Source: Shimia sp.
GTDB taxonomy: Bacteria > Pseudomonadota > Alphaproteobacteria > Rhodobacterales > Rhodobacteraceae
Length of the DNA: 64,000 nt
Assembly (NCBI RefSeq): GCF_022448905.1
Contig: NZ_JAKVCW010000008.1
Location: 1-64,000, forward strand
Direction of reading: 5' to 3'
Part shown: one piece after another, positions 1 through 8,046 of the stretch
Layout of the letters: each line of letters begins with the position of its first letter
How positions within the stretch are numbered: the first letter of the stretch is position 1
Translations under genes and position numbers: made by a program
The notes under the pieces: generated by a model
The model's database searches: none
What the model was told of the DNA's origin: nothing
What the model saw: only the letters and a program-made list of their open reading frames with translations

Positions 1-41
1 GTGAATCCTCCGTTTTCTAAACATAGCGGCGGACCACTTCA

Positions 42-992
42 GTGGGGGAGGATCACACGCCAAAAGAAGCTGAACGCGAAGCCCGCGACCTGATCCTGAA
101 AATATCGGCGCCAGAGGCCGGAATGACCGTGGCGCAGATATGGGATGCCTATCAAGTCGAGATGGGAGAGCGCAGACAAGCGGCAAAGCTCGCGCAGGTA
201 GGAAAGAATATACTGCCCGAATTGGGGCATCTTTCCGCTGCGCAGGTCACGAAGGACGATTGCCGGTCCTACGTCGAGCACCGCCGCAGCCAAGGGCGCA
301 AAGACTCCACCATTCGCACCGAGCTTGGATGCCTTCGGTCTGCGATTCTGTGGGCGCATAGCGCCGAGCTGATCCACCGCGCCCCGACGATAGAGATGCC
401 TTCTGCGCCCCCGCCACGCGACCGCTATCTGACGAGAACCGAAGTAAGCGCTTTGCTGGCATCTGCGATTGATCCGCATATCCGTCTCGCCATGCTGTTA
501 ATGCTGACCACGGCTGGCCGGTCTGGCGCCATCCTTGAACTGACTTGGGATCGCGTCGATTTAGACCGCCGGATCATCAAGCTCTCCACCAATGATATTG
601 GCCCCCGCAAGGGCCGCGCGACTGTGCCAATAAACGATACCCTAATGGCTGCGCTGCAAGAGGCGCGTGAGGCCGCACTCAGTCGTTATGTTGTCGAGTG
701 GGGAGGTAGACGCGTGAAATCGATCAAGACCGGCTTTAACGCCGCAGTCAAACGCGCTGAGATTGATCACTGCACCCCGCACGATCTGCGCCGCACCGCT
801 GGGCGCTTTATGGCGGAATCTGGAGTGCCGATTGAGGAGATCGCGCAGTATCTCGGTCATACGAACCCGAACATCACCCGCGCGACATACAGTCAATTCT
901 CGCCCGATTATCTGCGCCACGCTGCAGGTTCACTTGAATTGAATGGCCCCCGTTTGGTTCAACGAACCAGAGGGAAAACCCTAAAAGACTGA
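42..992 (+). CDS. Tyrosine recombinase / site-specific integrase
   Basis: A 316-residue protein of the tyrosine recombinase family that would cut and rejoin DNA at attachment sites of an integrated element. The SAM-like core-binding domain covers roughly residues 28-115 and the catalytic domain roughly 128-290. The active-site set is complete: Arg160 in the TAGRSGA segment, His247 and Arg250 in HDLRR, His273 in LGHT and the nucleophile Tyr283 in ATYSQF. The start is GTG with a stop shortly upstream in frame (18-20), so the gene is either complete with a short N-terminal arm or slightly clipped at its 5' end. It stops 18 bp from the 3' end of a tRNA-Arg gene on the opposite strand, which makes the tRNA the probable integration target and places the element to the left, outside this window. 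Confidence 0.88.
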   Translation: MGEDHTPKEAEREARDLILKISAPEAGMTVAQIWDAYQVEMGERRQAAKLAQVGKNILPELGHLSAAQVTKDDCRSYVEHRRSQGRKDSTIRTELGCLRSAILWAHSAELIHRAPTIEMPSAPPPRDRYLTRTEVSALLASAIDPHIRLAMLLMLTTAGRSGAILELTWDRVDLDRRIIKLSTNDIGPRKGRATVPINDTLMAALQEAREAALSRYVVEWGGRRVKSIKTGFNAAVKRAEIDHCTPHDLRRTAGRFMAESGVPIEEIAQYLGHTNPNITRATYSQFSPDYLRHAAGSLELNGPRLVQRTRGKTLKD

Positions 993-1009
993 AAAGGCCC
1001 TTATTTTAT

Positions 1010-1086
1010 TGGCGACCCCGGCAGGATTCGAACCTGCAACCTGCCCCTTAGGAGGGGGCTGCTCTATCCAGTTGAGCCACGGGGCC
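1010..1086 (-). tRNA. tRNA-Arg (anticodon CCU)
   Basis: Read on the minus strand, the 77-nt sequence folds as a full cloverleaf. The 7-bp acceptor stem runs from GGCCCCG to CGGGGTC with one G-U pair, followed by discriminator G and an encoded CCA. The T arm carries GGTTCGAATCC, the D arm has GCTC/GAGC, and the anticodon stem GCCCC/GGGGC closes the loop CTCCTAA. Positions 34-36 are CCT, which reads AGG arginine codons. The 3' end faces the integrase gene, so the 3' half probably doubles as the attachment core. Confidence 0.97.
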
Positions 1087-1150
1087 ACGCAGGGGCCTTC
1101 TAACCCCGGCTTGTGTGTTTGTCATCCTGCGAATTTCTAGAAAACAAGGT

Positions 1151-1633
1151 TCAGAGATGCGTTTCAAAAGCGGCCACAACCTGCTCATACACCTCACGCT
1201 TGAACGGCACGATATTGGCCACCAACTGGTCCGCTGGCAGCCAGCGCCACTCGGAAAACTCCTGATGGTCCAGCGCGATATTGACCTGCTCATCACGGCC
1301 CTGAAACCGCATCAGATACCACTTCTGCTTCTGGCCCCGGTACTTGCCTTTCCAGATGCGCGAAGCAATCTCCAGCGGCAGATCATAGGCAATCCAGCCC
1401 TCGGTTTCGGCTTCAATGGTCACCAAAGACGCCGACACACCGGTCTCTTCCTCAAGCTCGCGCAGCGCGGCGTCGCGCGGCGCTTCACCCTTGTCGATCC
1501 CGCCCTGGGGCATCTGCCAGGCCGGCTCCTTGCTGTCGATGCGCTGGCCCACAAACACGCCACCCTCGGCGTTCACCAGCATCACGCCCACATTCTTGCG
1601 ATACGGCAGCTTTTCCAGCTCTTCAGGGGTCAT
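1151..1633 (-). CDS. rppH: RNA pyrophosphohydrolase (Nudix), RppH
   Basis: A 160-residue cytoplasmic Nudix hydrolase. RppH removes pyrophosphate from 5'-triphosphate mRNA and so starts 5'-end-dependent decay by RNase E. The Nudix box lies at about residues 44-66 and carries the expected glycine, the REL core and the EEETG ending (GGIDKGE...RELEEETGV). The preceding WQMPQGG segment is typical of RppH/NudH rather than of other Nudix families, as is the length near 160. A GGAG ribosome site lies 7 bases before the ATG. The next gene on the same strand, ctpA, is 183 bp upstream and is separated by a dispersed repeat, so rppH may be transcribed on its own. Confidence 0.93.
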   Translation of the reverse strand: MTPEELEKLPYRKNVGVMLVNAEGGVFVGQRIDSKEPAWQMPQGGIDKGEAPRDAALRELEEETGVSASLVTIEAETEGWIAYDLPLEIASRIWKGKYRGQKQKWYLMRFQGRDEQVNIALDHQEFSEWRWLPADQLVANIVPFKREVYEQVVAAFETHL

Positions 1634-1710
1634 TTGCGCACTCCAAACACAGATCTCTCCCCGTCCTAGCGAAGCGCCTCCCCGGACGCAATGCGCCTGG
1701 GCTTCTCCTT

Positions 1711-1766
1711 CCCTAAATATCCCGGGGAGTCACAGCCTGCTGTGACGGGGCAGCGCCCCTCAAACC
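1711..1766 (-). repeat. Dispersed intergenic repeat, copy A (CCGGGATATTT family)
   Basis: On the minus strand this reads: hairpin 1 GGGGCGCTGCCCC, then hairpin 2 GTCACAGC-AG-GCTGTGAC, then the box TCCCCGGGATATTTAGG and a purine-rich tail (GAAGGAGAAG just beyond). The same plan recurs near 5936, 17161 and 23331. The copy lies between ctpA and rppH. Confidence 0.75.
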
Positions 1767-1816
1767 AAAACGGGCGCCCCCACCGGGACGCCCGCAAATC
1801 TCACGCACTGCGCAGC

Positions 1817-3154
1817 TTACTCTTTTGGACCCAACGCCGACAGACCGGTCAGGATGTCCAGCGCATAGGCCAGTTGATAATCCTCTTCGCGCAGCTTGGC
1901 GGCTTCTTCCGCCTTGGCACGATCTTCCTCGATCTGACGCACCTCATCCTCGGACAGGCTGTCGTTGTTGAGGCTGCCGCGCAGGTCCGCCTCAGAGCGG
2001 GTGCGGCGGTTGGTGTCCTCTTCCTCCTCCGGCGTCTCTGCAGCCCGGCGCGGCTGTTCCACCACAATGTCCGGGCTCACGCCGAGCGCCTGAATGGAGC
2101 GGCCCGACGGCGTGTAATAGCGCGCCGTGGTCAAGCGCATCGCGCCATCGCCGCGCAGTGGCATCACCGTCTGGACAGAACCTTTACCAAAGCTCTTTGT
2201 GCCCACAACAATCGCACGACGGTGGTCCTGCAGCGCACCGGCCACAATCTCAGACGCCGAGGCAGACCCACCGTTGATCAGCACCACAATCGGCTTGCCT
2301 TCGGCCAGATCCCCTGGCGTCGCGTTGTAGCGCTCACCATCTTCTGGGTTGCGGCCGCGGGTAGAGACAATCTCGCCCTTTTCAAGGAAATTGTCGGAGA
2401 CCTTGATTGCCTGCGTCAGCAAACCACCGGGGTTGTTGCGCAAGTCCAGCACAATCCCGTTCACGTTCTCCATGCCACCCAGCTCTTCAACCTGCTTATT
2501 GAAGCCTTCCACCAGGTTTGGCGTGGTCTGATCGTTAAAAGTGGTCACCCGCAGCACCACGCTCTCGCCGACATTGCGGCTGCGCACAGCGGTCAGCTTG
2601 ATGGTGTCGCGCACAATCGTCACGTCAAACGGCTCCGGTTCGCCTTCGCGCACCACGGTGATCACGATCTCGCTGCCCACTGGGCCGCGCATCTTTTCAA
2701 CCGCTTCGTCCAGGGTCAGACCCAGCACACTTTCGCCATCCACATGGGTGATAAAGTCGCCCGCTTCGATGCCCGCCGCATCCGCCGGGGTTTCATCAAT
2801 TGGCGAGACAACTTTCACAAAGCCTTCTTCCTGCGTCACCTCGATGCCCAGGCCGCCAAACTCGCCACGGGTCTGCACCCGCATGTCATCGGCATCATCC
2901 GGGCTCAGATAGCTGGAATGCGGGTCCAGAGAGGTCAGCATACCGTTGATCGCCGCTTCGATCAGATCGGCGTCATCCACCTCTTCCACATATTGAATGC
3001 GGATGCGTTCAAAAATGTCGCCAAACAGGTCCAGCTGTTCATAGACATTGGACTTGCGCGCGCTTTCCTCTGCCAACAGCGGCCCGGCCACCTGTGTGGT
3101 GACCAACAGACCGGCCACAATGCCTCCCGCTGCTGCGGCGACGAATTTCTTCAT
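1817..3154 (-). CDS. ctpA: Carboxyl-terminal processing protease, CtpA family (S41)
   Basis: A 445-residue exported serine protease that trims C termini of envelope proteins, in many bacteria including cell-wall hydrolases. Residues 1-28 form a signal or membrane anchor. A PDZ domain spans about 90-170 (GGLGIEV, IEAGDFI) and the S41 peptidase domain about 190-360. The catalytic dyad is visible as Ser299 in the GGSASASE segment and Lys324 in SFGKGSVQT. The C-terminal 70 residues are highly charged and look disordered. Its ATG lies only 3 bp after the stop of the envC-like gene, and a GAGGA site precedes it, so gpmI, envC and ctpA look like one transcript. Pairing with an EnvC-type activator fits control of peptidoglycan cleavage. 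Confidence 0.93.
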   Translation of the reverse strand: MKKFVAAAAGGIVAGLLVTTQVAGPLLAEESARKSNVYEQLDLFGDIFERIRIQYVEEVDDADLIEAAINGMLTSLDPHSSYLSPDDADDMRVQTRGEFGGLGIEVTQEEGFVKVVSPIDETPADAAGIEAGDFITHVDGESVLGLTLDEAVEKMRGPVGSEIVITVVREGEPEPFDVTIVRDTIKLTAVRSRNVGESVVLRVTTFNDQTTPNLVEGFNKQVEELGGMENVNGIVLDLRNNPGGLLTQAIKVSDNFLEKGEIVSTRGRNPEDGERYNATPGDLAEGKPIVVLINGGSASASEIVAGALQDHRRAIVVGTKSFGKGSVQTVMPLRGDGAMRLTTARYYTPSGRSIQALGVSPDIVVEQPRRAAETPEEEEDTNRRTRSEADLRGSLNNDSLSEDEVRQIEEDRAKAEEAAKLREEDYQLAYALDILTGLSALGPKE

Positions 3155-3157
3155 AGG

Positions 3158-4303
3158 TTATCCATCCTCATTCGTTTGGAACCACATTTCCGGGTCCACA
3201 GGCGCTTTGCCTTCTCTGACCTCTATATAGAGCGTTTCTGAGCGCGCATTGCCAGAGGCTTCACCAGACTGTGAGAGAATTGCGCCACTTTCCAGCCCAT
3301 TTCCTCCCATTAGGCCAATTGGCGCGCCCTCAGGAATCACTTCGCCCGCGTCCCCGTAAACCTGCGCCAAACCTCCTAACACAAAGAGTACGCCAGGTTG
3401 CGGCTCAAGGATCATCACATTGCCGTAGTCCAACAATGGCCCGCGATAGCGGATTGTCGCCGCTGTGGGGGAGACCACCAAAGCGCTAGGTCGCGTCGCC
3501 AGCACCAGACCGGGGCGTCGAATGCCCGCCGCGTCCGCCTCTCCTGCGCGGCGCAGCACGCTGGCTTCCACCGGCAAACGCAGGCTGCCTTTGCGGTCCA
3601 TCACATCCGGCAGGACGATCTCTGCCATGCCCTCCACCTGCAAATCCACCAGCGCACTGGCAAAGCCTTCCAGCGTTTCGGTGGAGGCAATCAGCAGCGC
3701 GGTTTGCACCGGGTCTTCCGTGAAGCGCTTGGGCAAATCGGTGCGATCGGCAATGGCTTTGGACAATTCGGTCCGCGCGTCCTGCGCGCCTTCCAGCCCG
3801 TCCTGCAACGTATCCGCAGCGCCTTCCTGCAGGCTGCGCAAGATAGTCACTTCTTCCAAATCCCGCCGCAACTCTGCTGCGCTCTTCTCCAACGCAGGAG
3901 TCACATCCGCAAGGATCATGCCGGACCGTGCCGTGCCCATCGGCCCACCAGGGTGCACCATGATCACCTCCGGCGGGCCTTTTCCCATGCTTTGCAACAC
4001 GCCCAGCAAACTGGCAATCTCCGCCTCTTGCGCCTTGAGCTGCTTGGACAACTGCGCCTCACGAATGGCCGCACGCCGCAGTCCTGACCGCAGGGCCGTC
4101 AACCCGGTCTCATAGGCCTGCACCACACCGGTCAGCGACTTTACCCGATCGCGCCCGCCTTTGGCCTGTGCCAAGGCCACCGAGGCCGCCTCCAGCTGAT
4201 CCACAGCCTCCCGCGCCGCCGTCGCCGGATCTGGCTCGCCCCACGCGGGGACGGCCATCAACGCCAAAGACGCCGCAAGGATATATCCGCGCAGAGCCCT
4301 CAA
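3158..4303 (-). CDS. envC: Murein hydrolase activator, EnvC family
   Basis: A 381-residue exported protein. A signal peptide (about residues 1-22, ending AWG) is followed by a long coiled-coil region (about 25-230) rich in Leu, Ala, Glu and Arg, then a LytM/M23-like domain (about 260-375). The usual zinc ligands of M23 peptidases are missing: the HxH position near the C terminus reads LYIEV, and no HxxxD motif is evident. Such degenerate LytM domains belong to activators (EnvC, NlpD) of periplasmic amidases and not to enzymes. The gene overlaps the end of gpmI by 4 bp (ATGA) and is followed 3 bp later by ctpA. A role in septal peptidoglycan splitting is inferred from the family. Confidence 0.82.
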   Translation of the reverse strand: MRALRGYILAASLALMAVPAWGEPDPATAAREAVDQLEAASVALAQAKGGRDRVKSLTGVVQAYETGLTALRSGLRRAAIREAQLSKQLKAQEAEIASLLGVLQSMGKGPPEVIMVHPGGPMGTARSGMILADVTPALEKSAAELRRDLEEVTILRSLQEGAADTLQDGLEGAQDARTELSKAIADRTDLPKRFTEDPVQTALLIASTETLEGFASALVDLQVEGMAEIVLPDVMDRKGSLRLPVEASVLRRAGEADAAGIRRPGLVLATRPSALVVSPTAATIRYRGPLLDYGNVMILEPQPGVLFVLGGLAQVYGDAGEVIPEGAPIGLMGGNGLESGAILSQSGEASGNARSETLYIEVREGKAPVDPEMWFQTNEDG

Positions 4304-5817
4304 ACGATCAGGCTCTCTCCGGTCATCTCTTCCGGCTGCGCCAGTCCCATCAACTGCAACAGGCTGGGCGCCAGATCGGCCAAGCGCCCGGCCCGCAAGC
4401 CAGCGCCTTCTGGCCCATTCACCAGCACCACAGGCACCAGATTGGTGGTATGCGCCGTGTGCGGCCCGCCGGTCTCGGGATCAACCATCACTTCGCAGTT
4501 GCCGTGATCCGCGGTGACAATCATCGCCCCGCCAACCTTTTCCAGCGCTGCGCGCACCTTGCCCAGCCCGCGATCGACTGCCTCACAGGCCGCCATCGCC
4601 GCCTCAAGGCTGCCGGTGTGGCCGACCATGTCCGGGTTGGCGTAGTTGGTCACGATCAGGTCATAGCCATGCTCAATCGCGGCAACAAACTTCTCGGTGA
4701 CCTCATCGGCACTCATTTCCGGCTGCAAATCATAGGTCGCCACTTTTGGCGACAGCGGCATAAACCGATCCTCGCCTTCAGAAGGCGTCTCTTCCCCGCC
4801 GTTCAGGAAGAAGGTCACATGCGGGTACTTCTCGGTCTCCGCCAAACGGAACTGCGTCTTGCCTTTCTTGGCCACCCATTCGCCAAGCGTGTTTTTGATT
4901 TCTTGCTTGGGATAGGCGGTGGTCATGTAGCCATTGTGCTGTTCGGAATAGTCCACCATGCCCAGCACCGCAGCCCAGTCAGGACGCGCGGAGGCATCAA
5001 AGGCGTCAAAATCCGGCTGCGCCAGCGCCGCCAAAATCTCCCGCGCCCGGTCGGCGCGGAAGTTCAAACAGAAGAACCCGTCGCCGTCTTTTGCGCCCGC
5101 ATAATCGCCAATGGTAGTCGCCACGATAAACTCATCGCTTTCATCGCGCGCATAGGCCGCTTCCACCGCCGCAACACCGTCTGCCGCTTTGTGCTCTGCG
5201 TCACCTGTCACCCAAGCGCCAAACGCCTGAGACACTCGCTCCCACCGATTGTCGCGATCCATTGCATAGTAGCGCCCGGTCACGGTGCCAACTTTGGCGC
5301 CTTCCGGCATCTGCGCTTGCAGGGCTGCAAAGTATTCCAGCGCCGACTTCGGCGCCACATCACGCCCATCCGTGACCGCATGCAGCACCACAGGCACGCC
5401 CGCGTCCGCAATCGCTTTCATTGCCGCCAGCACATGGGTGATATGTCCATGCACCCCGCCGTCAGAAACCACACCCATCAAATGCGCTGTCCCGCCGGTG
5501 TCTTTCAGCTTGGCAATAAACGCCTGCAGGGCCGCATTCTCAAAAAACGATCCGTCTTCAATGGCCAGATCAATCTGCCCGAGATCCATCGCCACCACTC
5601 GGCCCGCCCCGATGTTGGTATGGCCCACCTCGGAGTTGCCCATCTGCCCGCTTGGCAGACCGACATCCGGCCCATGGGTGATCAACGTCGCATGTGGCCC
5701 GTCGGCCATCATCGCATCAAAGTTTGGAGTTTTCGCCAGAGAGGGCGCGTTTGCCTCGGTTTGATCGGACAGCCCCCAGCCATCCAGAATGCACAATACA
5801 ACGGGCTTTGGCGCCAT
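4300..5817 (-). CDS. gpmI: 2,3-bisphosphoglycerate-independent phosphoglycerate mutase
   Basis: A 505-residue cytoplasmic, metal-dependent enzyme of the alkaline phosphatase fold that interconverts 3- and 2-phosphoglycerate in glycolysis and gluconeogenesis. The N terminus KPVVLCILDGWG carries the first metal aspartate. The phosphoserine nucleophile is Ser62 in QMGNSEVGH. The C-terminal metal motif appears as TADHGNCE, and NYANPDMVGHTG is also typical. Length matches the family at about 510. I chose the ATG at 5817 over an upstream ATG at 5850 because a GGAG site lies about 9 bases before it and the family starts right before the LDGWG strand. It heads the gpmI-envC-ctpA run. Confidence 0.96.
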   Translation of the reverse strand: MAPKPVVLCILDGWGLSDQTEANAPSLAKTPNFDAMMADGPHATLITHGPDVGLPSGQMGNSEVGHTNIGAGRVVAMDLGQIDLAIEDGSFFENAALQAFIAKLKDTGGTAHLMGVVSDGGVHGHITHVLAAMKAIADAGVPVVLHAVTDGRDVAPKSALEYFAALQAQMPEGAKVGTVTGRYYAMDRDNRWERVSQAFGAWVTGDAEHKAADGVAAVEAAYARDESDEFIVATTIGDYAGAKDGDGFFCLNFRADRAREILAALAQPDFDAFDASARPDWAAVLGMVDYSEQHNGYMTTAYPKQEIKNTLGEWVAKKGKTQFRLAETEKYPHVTFFLNGGEETPSEGEDRFMPLSPKVATYDLQPEMSADEVTEKFVAAIEHGYDLIVTNYANPDMVGHTGSLEAAMAACEAVDRGLGKVRAALEKVGGAMIVTADHGNCEVMVDPETGGPHTAHTTNLVPVVLVNGPEGAGLRAGRLADLAPSLLQLMGLAQPEEMTGESLIV

Positions 5818-5935
5818 GATCACTTGCTCCAATAGGAAGGTCGGCCTCAATTACAGGCGTTCTACCGCGCAGGCTGCCGCGAAGGAACCGGTTTTTGGGG
5901 TAGCTGGGGTGGAAAGCGCCCGCCGGTGGAGAAAT

Positions 5936-5998
5936 GGGGGCCAACCCCCGCCGCCCTGACGGGCGACTCCCCCGGGATATTTGGGGCAAGAAGAAGCA
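5936..5998 (+). repeat. Dispersed intergenic repeat, copy B (CCGGGATATTT family)
   Basis: Plus-strand order: hairpin 1 GGGGGCCAACCCCC, hairpin 2 with stem GCCC-TGAC-GGGC, the box TCCCCCGGGATATTTGG and a purine-rich tail (CAAGAAGAAGCAGG). It fills much of the 189-bp gap between gpmI and the end of the 679-residue membrane-protein gene. Confidence 0.75.
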
Positions 5999-6006
5999 GG
6001 GGAACC

Positions 6007-8046
6007 CTACCGCCGACCTTCGCGCAGCCACCCCATCAGGATAAACCCGGACGCCAAAAGCAGCACCAACCAGCCCGGCAACAGCGGCGCCCGCGCCACG
6101 TCCAGCGTCTCAAATGCCTCCCTTGGTGTCAGGCCAATCCAATTGCGCCCCGCCGCAGGGCGGCCTTCGCGCACATTGCGCACGCCCGGCACGCCGTCTT
6201 CCAGCCTCAACACCCCACCTCGCGTTGCCTCCAGTAGCGGCGTCAACGCTTCCGCGCTTGCGATGGTGGTCTCAAACTCCCGCGGTGCCGCAGGACCAAG
6301 CCCCACAACGGTTTCCATGTCATCCTGAGCAAGGCGATAAAGCCCCATCTCCAGCCCTTCAAAGGTAGTTTCAAACTGCCCCGGCGCGCCCTCGCGCATC
6401 TCCAGCGTGACCGTCTCGCCGCTTGGCGTGGTAATGGTCAGCGGTCCCACGGCCTCTTCCAGACTGCGACGCACAATCCGCAGCGTCTGCCCCGTGGGCT
6501 CGGCCCAAAGCGCCTCTTCTTCCAGCTCCGGCTCGCCCATCATCCAATGCGCCAACCGCCGCAACAGCTCCAACTGCGGGCCGCCACCTTCATAGCCTCG
6601 CGCCCAAAGCCAGGCGTGATCGGAAGCCAAAAGCGCCACGCGCCCCTCTTCCACCCGATTGAGCACCAATAGCGGCCGATCCTCACTACCGGTCATCAAC
6701 ACATCGCCCGCATCCGGCGTCACCTCAATCTGCCGCAGCCAGCGCCCCCAGGTCTCTTGCTCCGGCAAGCCCGCCGTCACCGGATGGCGCGCCCCAAGCT
6801 CTGACACGGTTGGCGCGTAGGCCTCATCCACAACCCGCGCCGTTGGGCTGGCGGGCAGCACTTCGGCCAATGGCGAGCGAAAAATACTATCAGCCGAGGC
6901 ATAATCCGGCCCCGCCGCGACAAGCACCGCCCCACCTTTACGCACGTAATCCGCCACGTTTTCCAGATACAGAGACGGCAAAATCCCGCGCCGTTGATAG
7001 CGGTCAAAGATGATCAGGTCGAAATCCTCAACCTTCTCCAAAAACAACTCCCGCGTTGGGAAGGCAATCAACGACAACTCGCTCACCGGCACGCCGTCTT
7101 GCTTCTCCGGGGGACGCAAAATGGTGAAATGCACCAGATCCACACTGGCGTCCGACTTCAGCAGGTTGCGCCAAGTCCGCCCGCCTGGATGTGGCTCACC
7201 GGACACCAACAATACGCGCAACCGATCCCGCACGCCGTTGATCTGCACCAGCGCGGCGTTGTTGCGATCGGTCAGCTCTCCGTCAGCCATCGGCACCGAA
7301 AACTGGATCACATTGCGGCCACCATGGGACAACGTCACCGGCAGATCAATGTCACGATCCAACGGCACAGAGAACCGCTGCGGATCGTCGCCATCAATGG
7401 AAATATCCACCTCCACACGGTCGGTATCGGTGGGTGCTGCGCCAGTGTCCTCAATCCGCAGGGTCAGCGTCACCGGCTCACCCAGAATGGCAAAGGCGGG
7501 GGCGTTTTTGATGCTCAACCGCCGATCCCAATCGCCTTCACGCCCGGATTGTAGCAAATGAAACGGCGCCGGCAGGTCGGGTGCGCGATCCATGTCATGC
7601 ACCTGCCCGTCACTCAAGGCCACAATACCGGCAATCCGCCCACGCGGCTCCTGCGCCAAAGCCTCAGACAGCGCCGCCATCAACTCCGTGCCGCCGTCAC
7701 CATCCGCATCGCCCACATCAATCCGGCGCACTTCGGTGTTGTCCCGCGCCGCCAGGCGTGCCTCCAAAGCCGCCGCCGCGTCTTCGGTCTGCGCCTCGCG
7801 ATCACTCAACCGCTGGCTGGCAGAGCCATCCACCAGCATCAGAACAATATCACTCAGCGCCGCGCGGTTTTCGGTCTGCAACACCGGCCCCGCCAAAGCT
7901 GCCAAAATCACCAGACCCGCCGCCCCACGCCAAGCCCATCCGGCCAAGCCGCGCCACAGCGCCACCGAAATAGCCACCGTGCTCAGCACCGCCAAAACCG
8001 CCAAAAGCCACAGCGGCACAATCGGATCAAACACCACGCCCGTCAT
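6007..8046 (-). CDS. Large membrane protein with vWA-like and glutamine-amidotransferase-like regions
   Basis: A 679-residue membrane protein, last of a four-gene operon. Two transmembrane helices lie near the N terminus (about 8-28 and 38-55) and one near the C terminus (about 655-672). After helix 2 comes a von Willebrand-like start (DIVLMLVDGSAS) with a metal-site DxSxS-like pattern. A central region (about 270-470) resembles the class I glutamine amidotransferase-like fold seen in many members (DLIIFDRY, YVRKGGAVLVAAGP). Its start overlaps the end of the DUF4159 gene by 4 bp. With MoxR and DUF58 upstream it fits the MoxR-BatA/aerotolerance class of periplasmic chaperone or complex-assembly systems. 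The exact substrate is unknown. Confidence 0.7.
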   Translation of the reverse strand: MTGVVFDPIVPLWLLAVLAVLSTVAISVALWRGLAGWAWRGAAGLVILAALAGPVLQTENRAALSDIVLMLVDGSASQRLSDREAQTEDAAAALEARLAARDNTEVRRIDVGDADGDGGTELMAALSEALAQEPRGRIAGIVALSDGQVHDMDRAPDLPAPFHLLQSGREGDWDRRLSIKNAPAFAILGEPVTLTLRIEDTGAAPTDTDRVEVDISIDGDDPQRFSVPLDRDIDLPVTLSHGGRNVIQFSVPMADGELTDRNNAALVQINGVRDRLRVLLVSGEPHPGGRTWRNLLKSDASVDLVHFTILRPPEKQDGVPVSELSLIAFPTRELFLEKVEDFDLIIFDRYQRRGILPSLYLENVADYVRKGGAVLVAAGPDYASADSIFRSPLAEVLPASPTARVVDEAYAPTVSELGARHPVTAGLPEQETWGRWLRQIEVTPDAGDVLMTGSEDRPLLVLNRVEEGRVALLASDHAWLWARGYEGGGPQLELLRRLAHWMMGEPELEEEALWAEPTGQTLRIVRRSLEEAVGPLTITTPSGETVTLEMREGAPGQFETTFEGLEMGLYRLAQDDMETVVGLGPAAPREFETTIASAEALTPLLEATRGGVLRLEDGVPGVRNVREGRPAAGRNWIGLTPREAFETLDVARAPLLPGWLVLLLASGFILMGWLREGRR

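Noticed and set aside
1691..3241. 516-codon plus-strand frame opposite ctpA
   Set aside because: It is the antisense of a well-recognised protease gene. Its translation is His/Arg/Gln rich without any family motif, as expected for a shadow frame in GC-rich DNA.
3158..3500. Active M23 zinc peptidase in the EnvC-like protein
   Set aside because: The zinc-binding His positions are not conserved, so it is better called an activator than an enzyme.
4168..5835. 555-codon plus-strand frame opposite envC and gpmI
   Set aside because: It covers two recognised genes on the other strand, starts with a Pro-rich low-complexity stretch and shows no domain.
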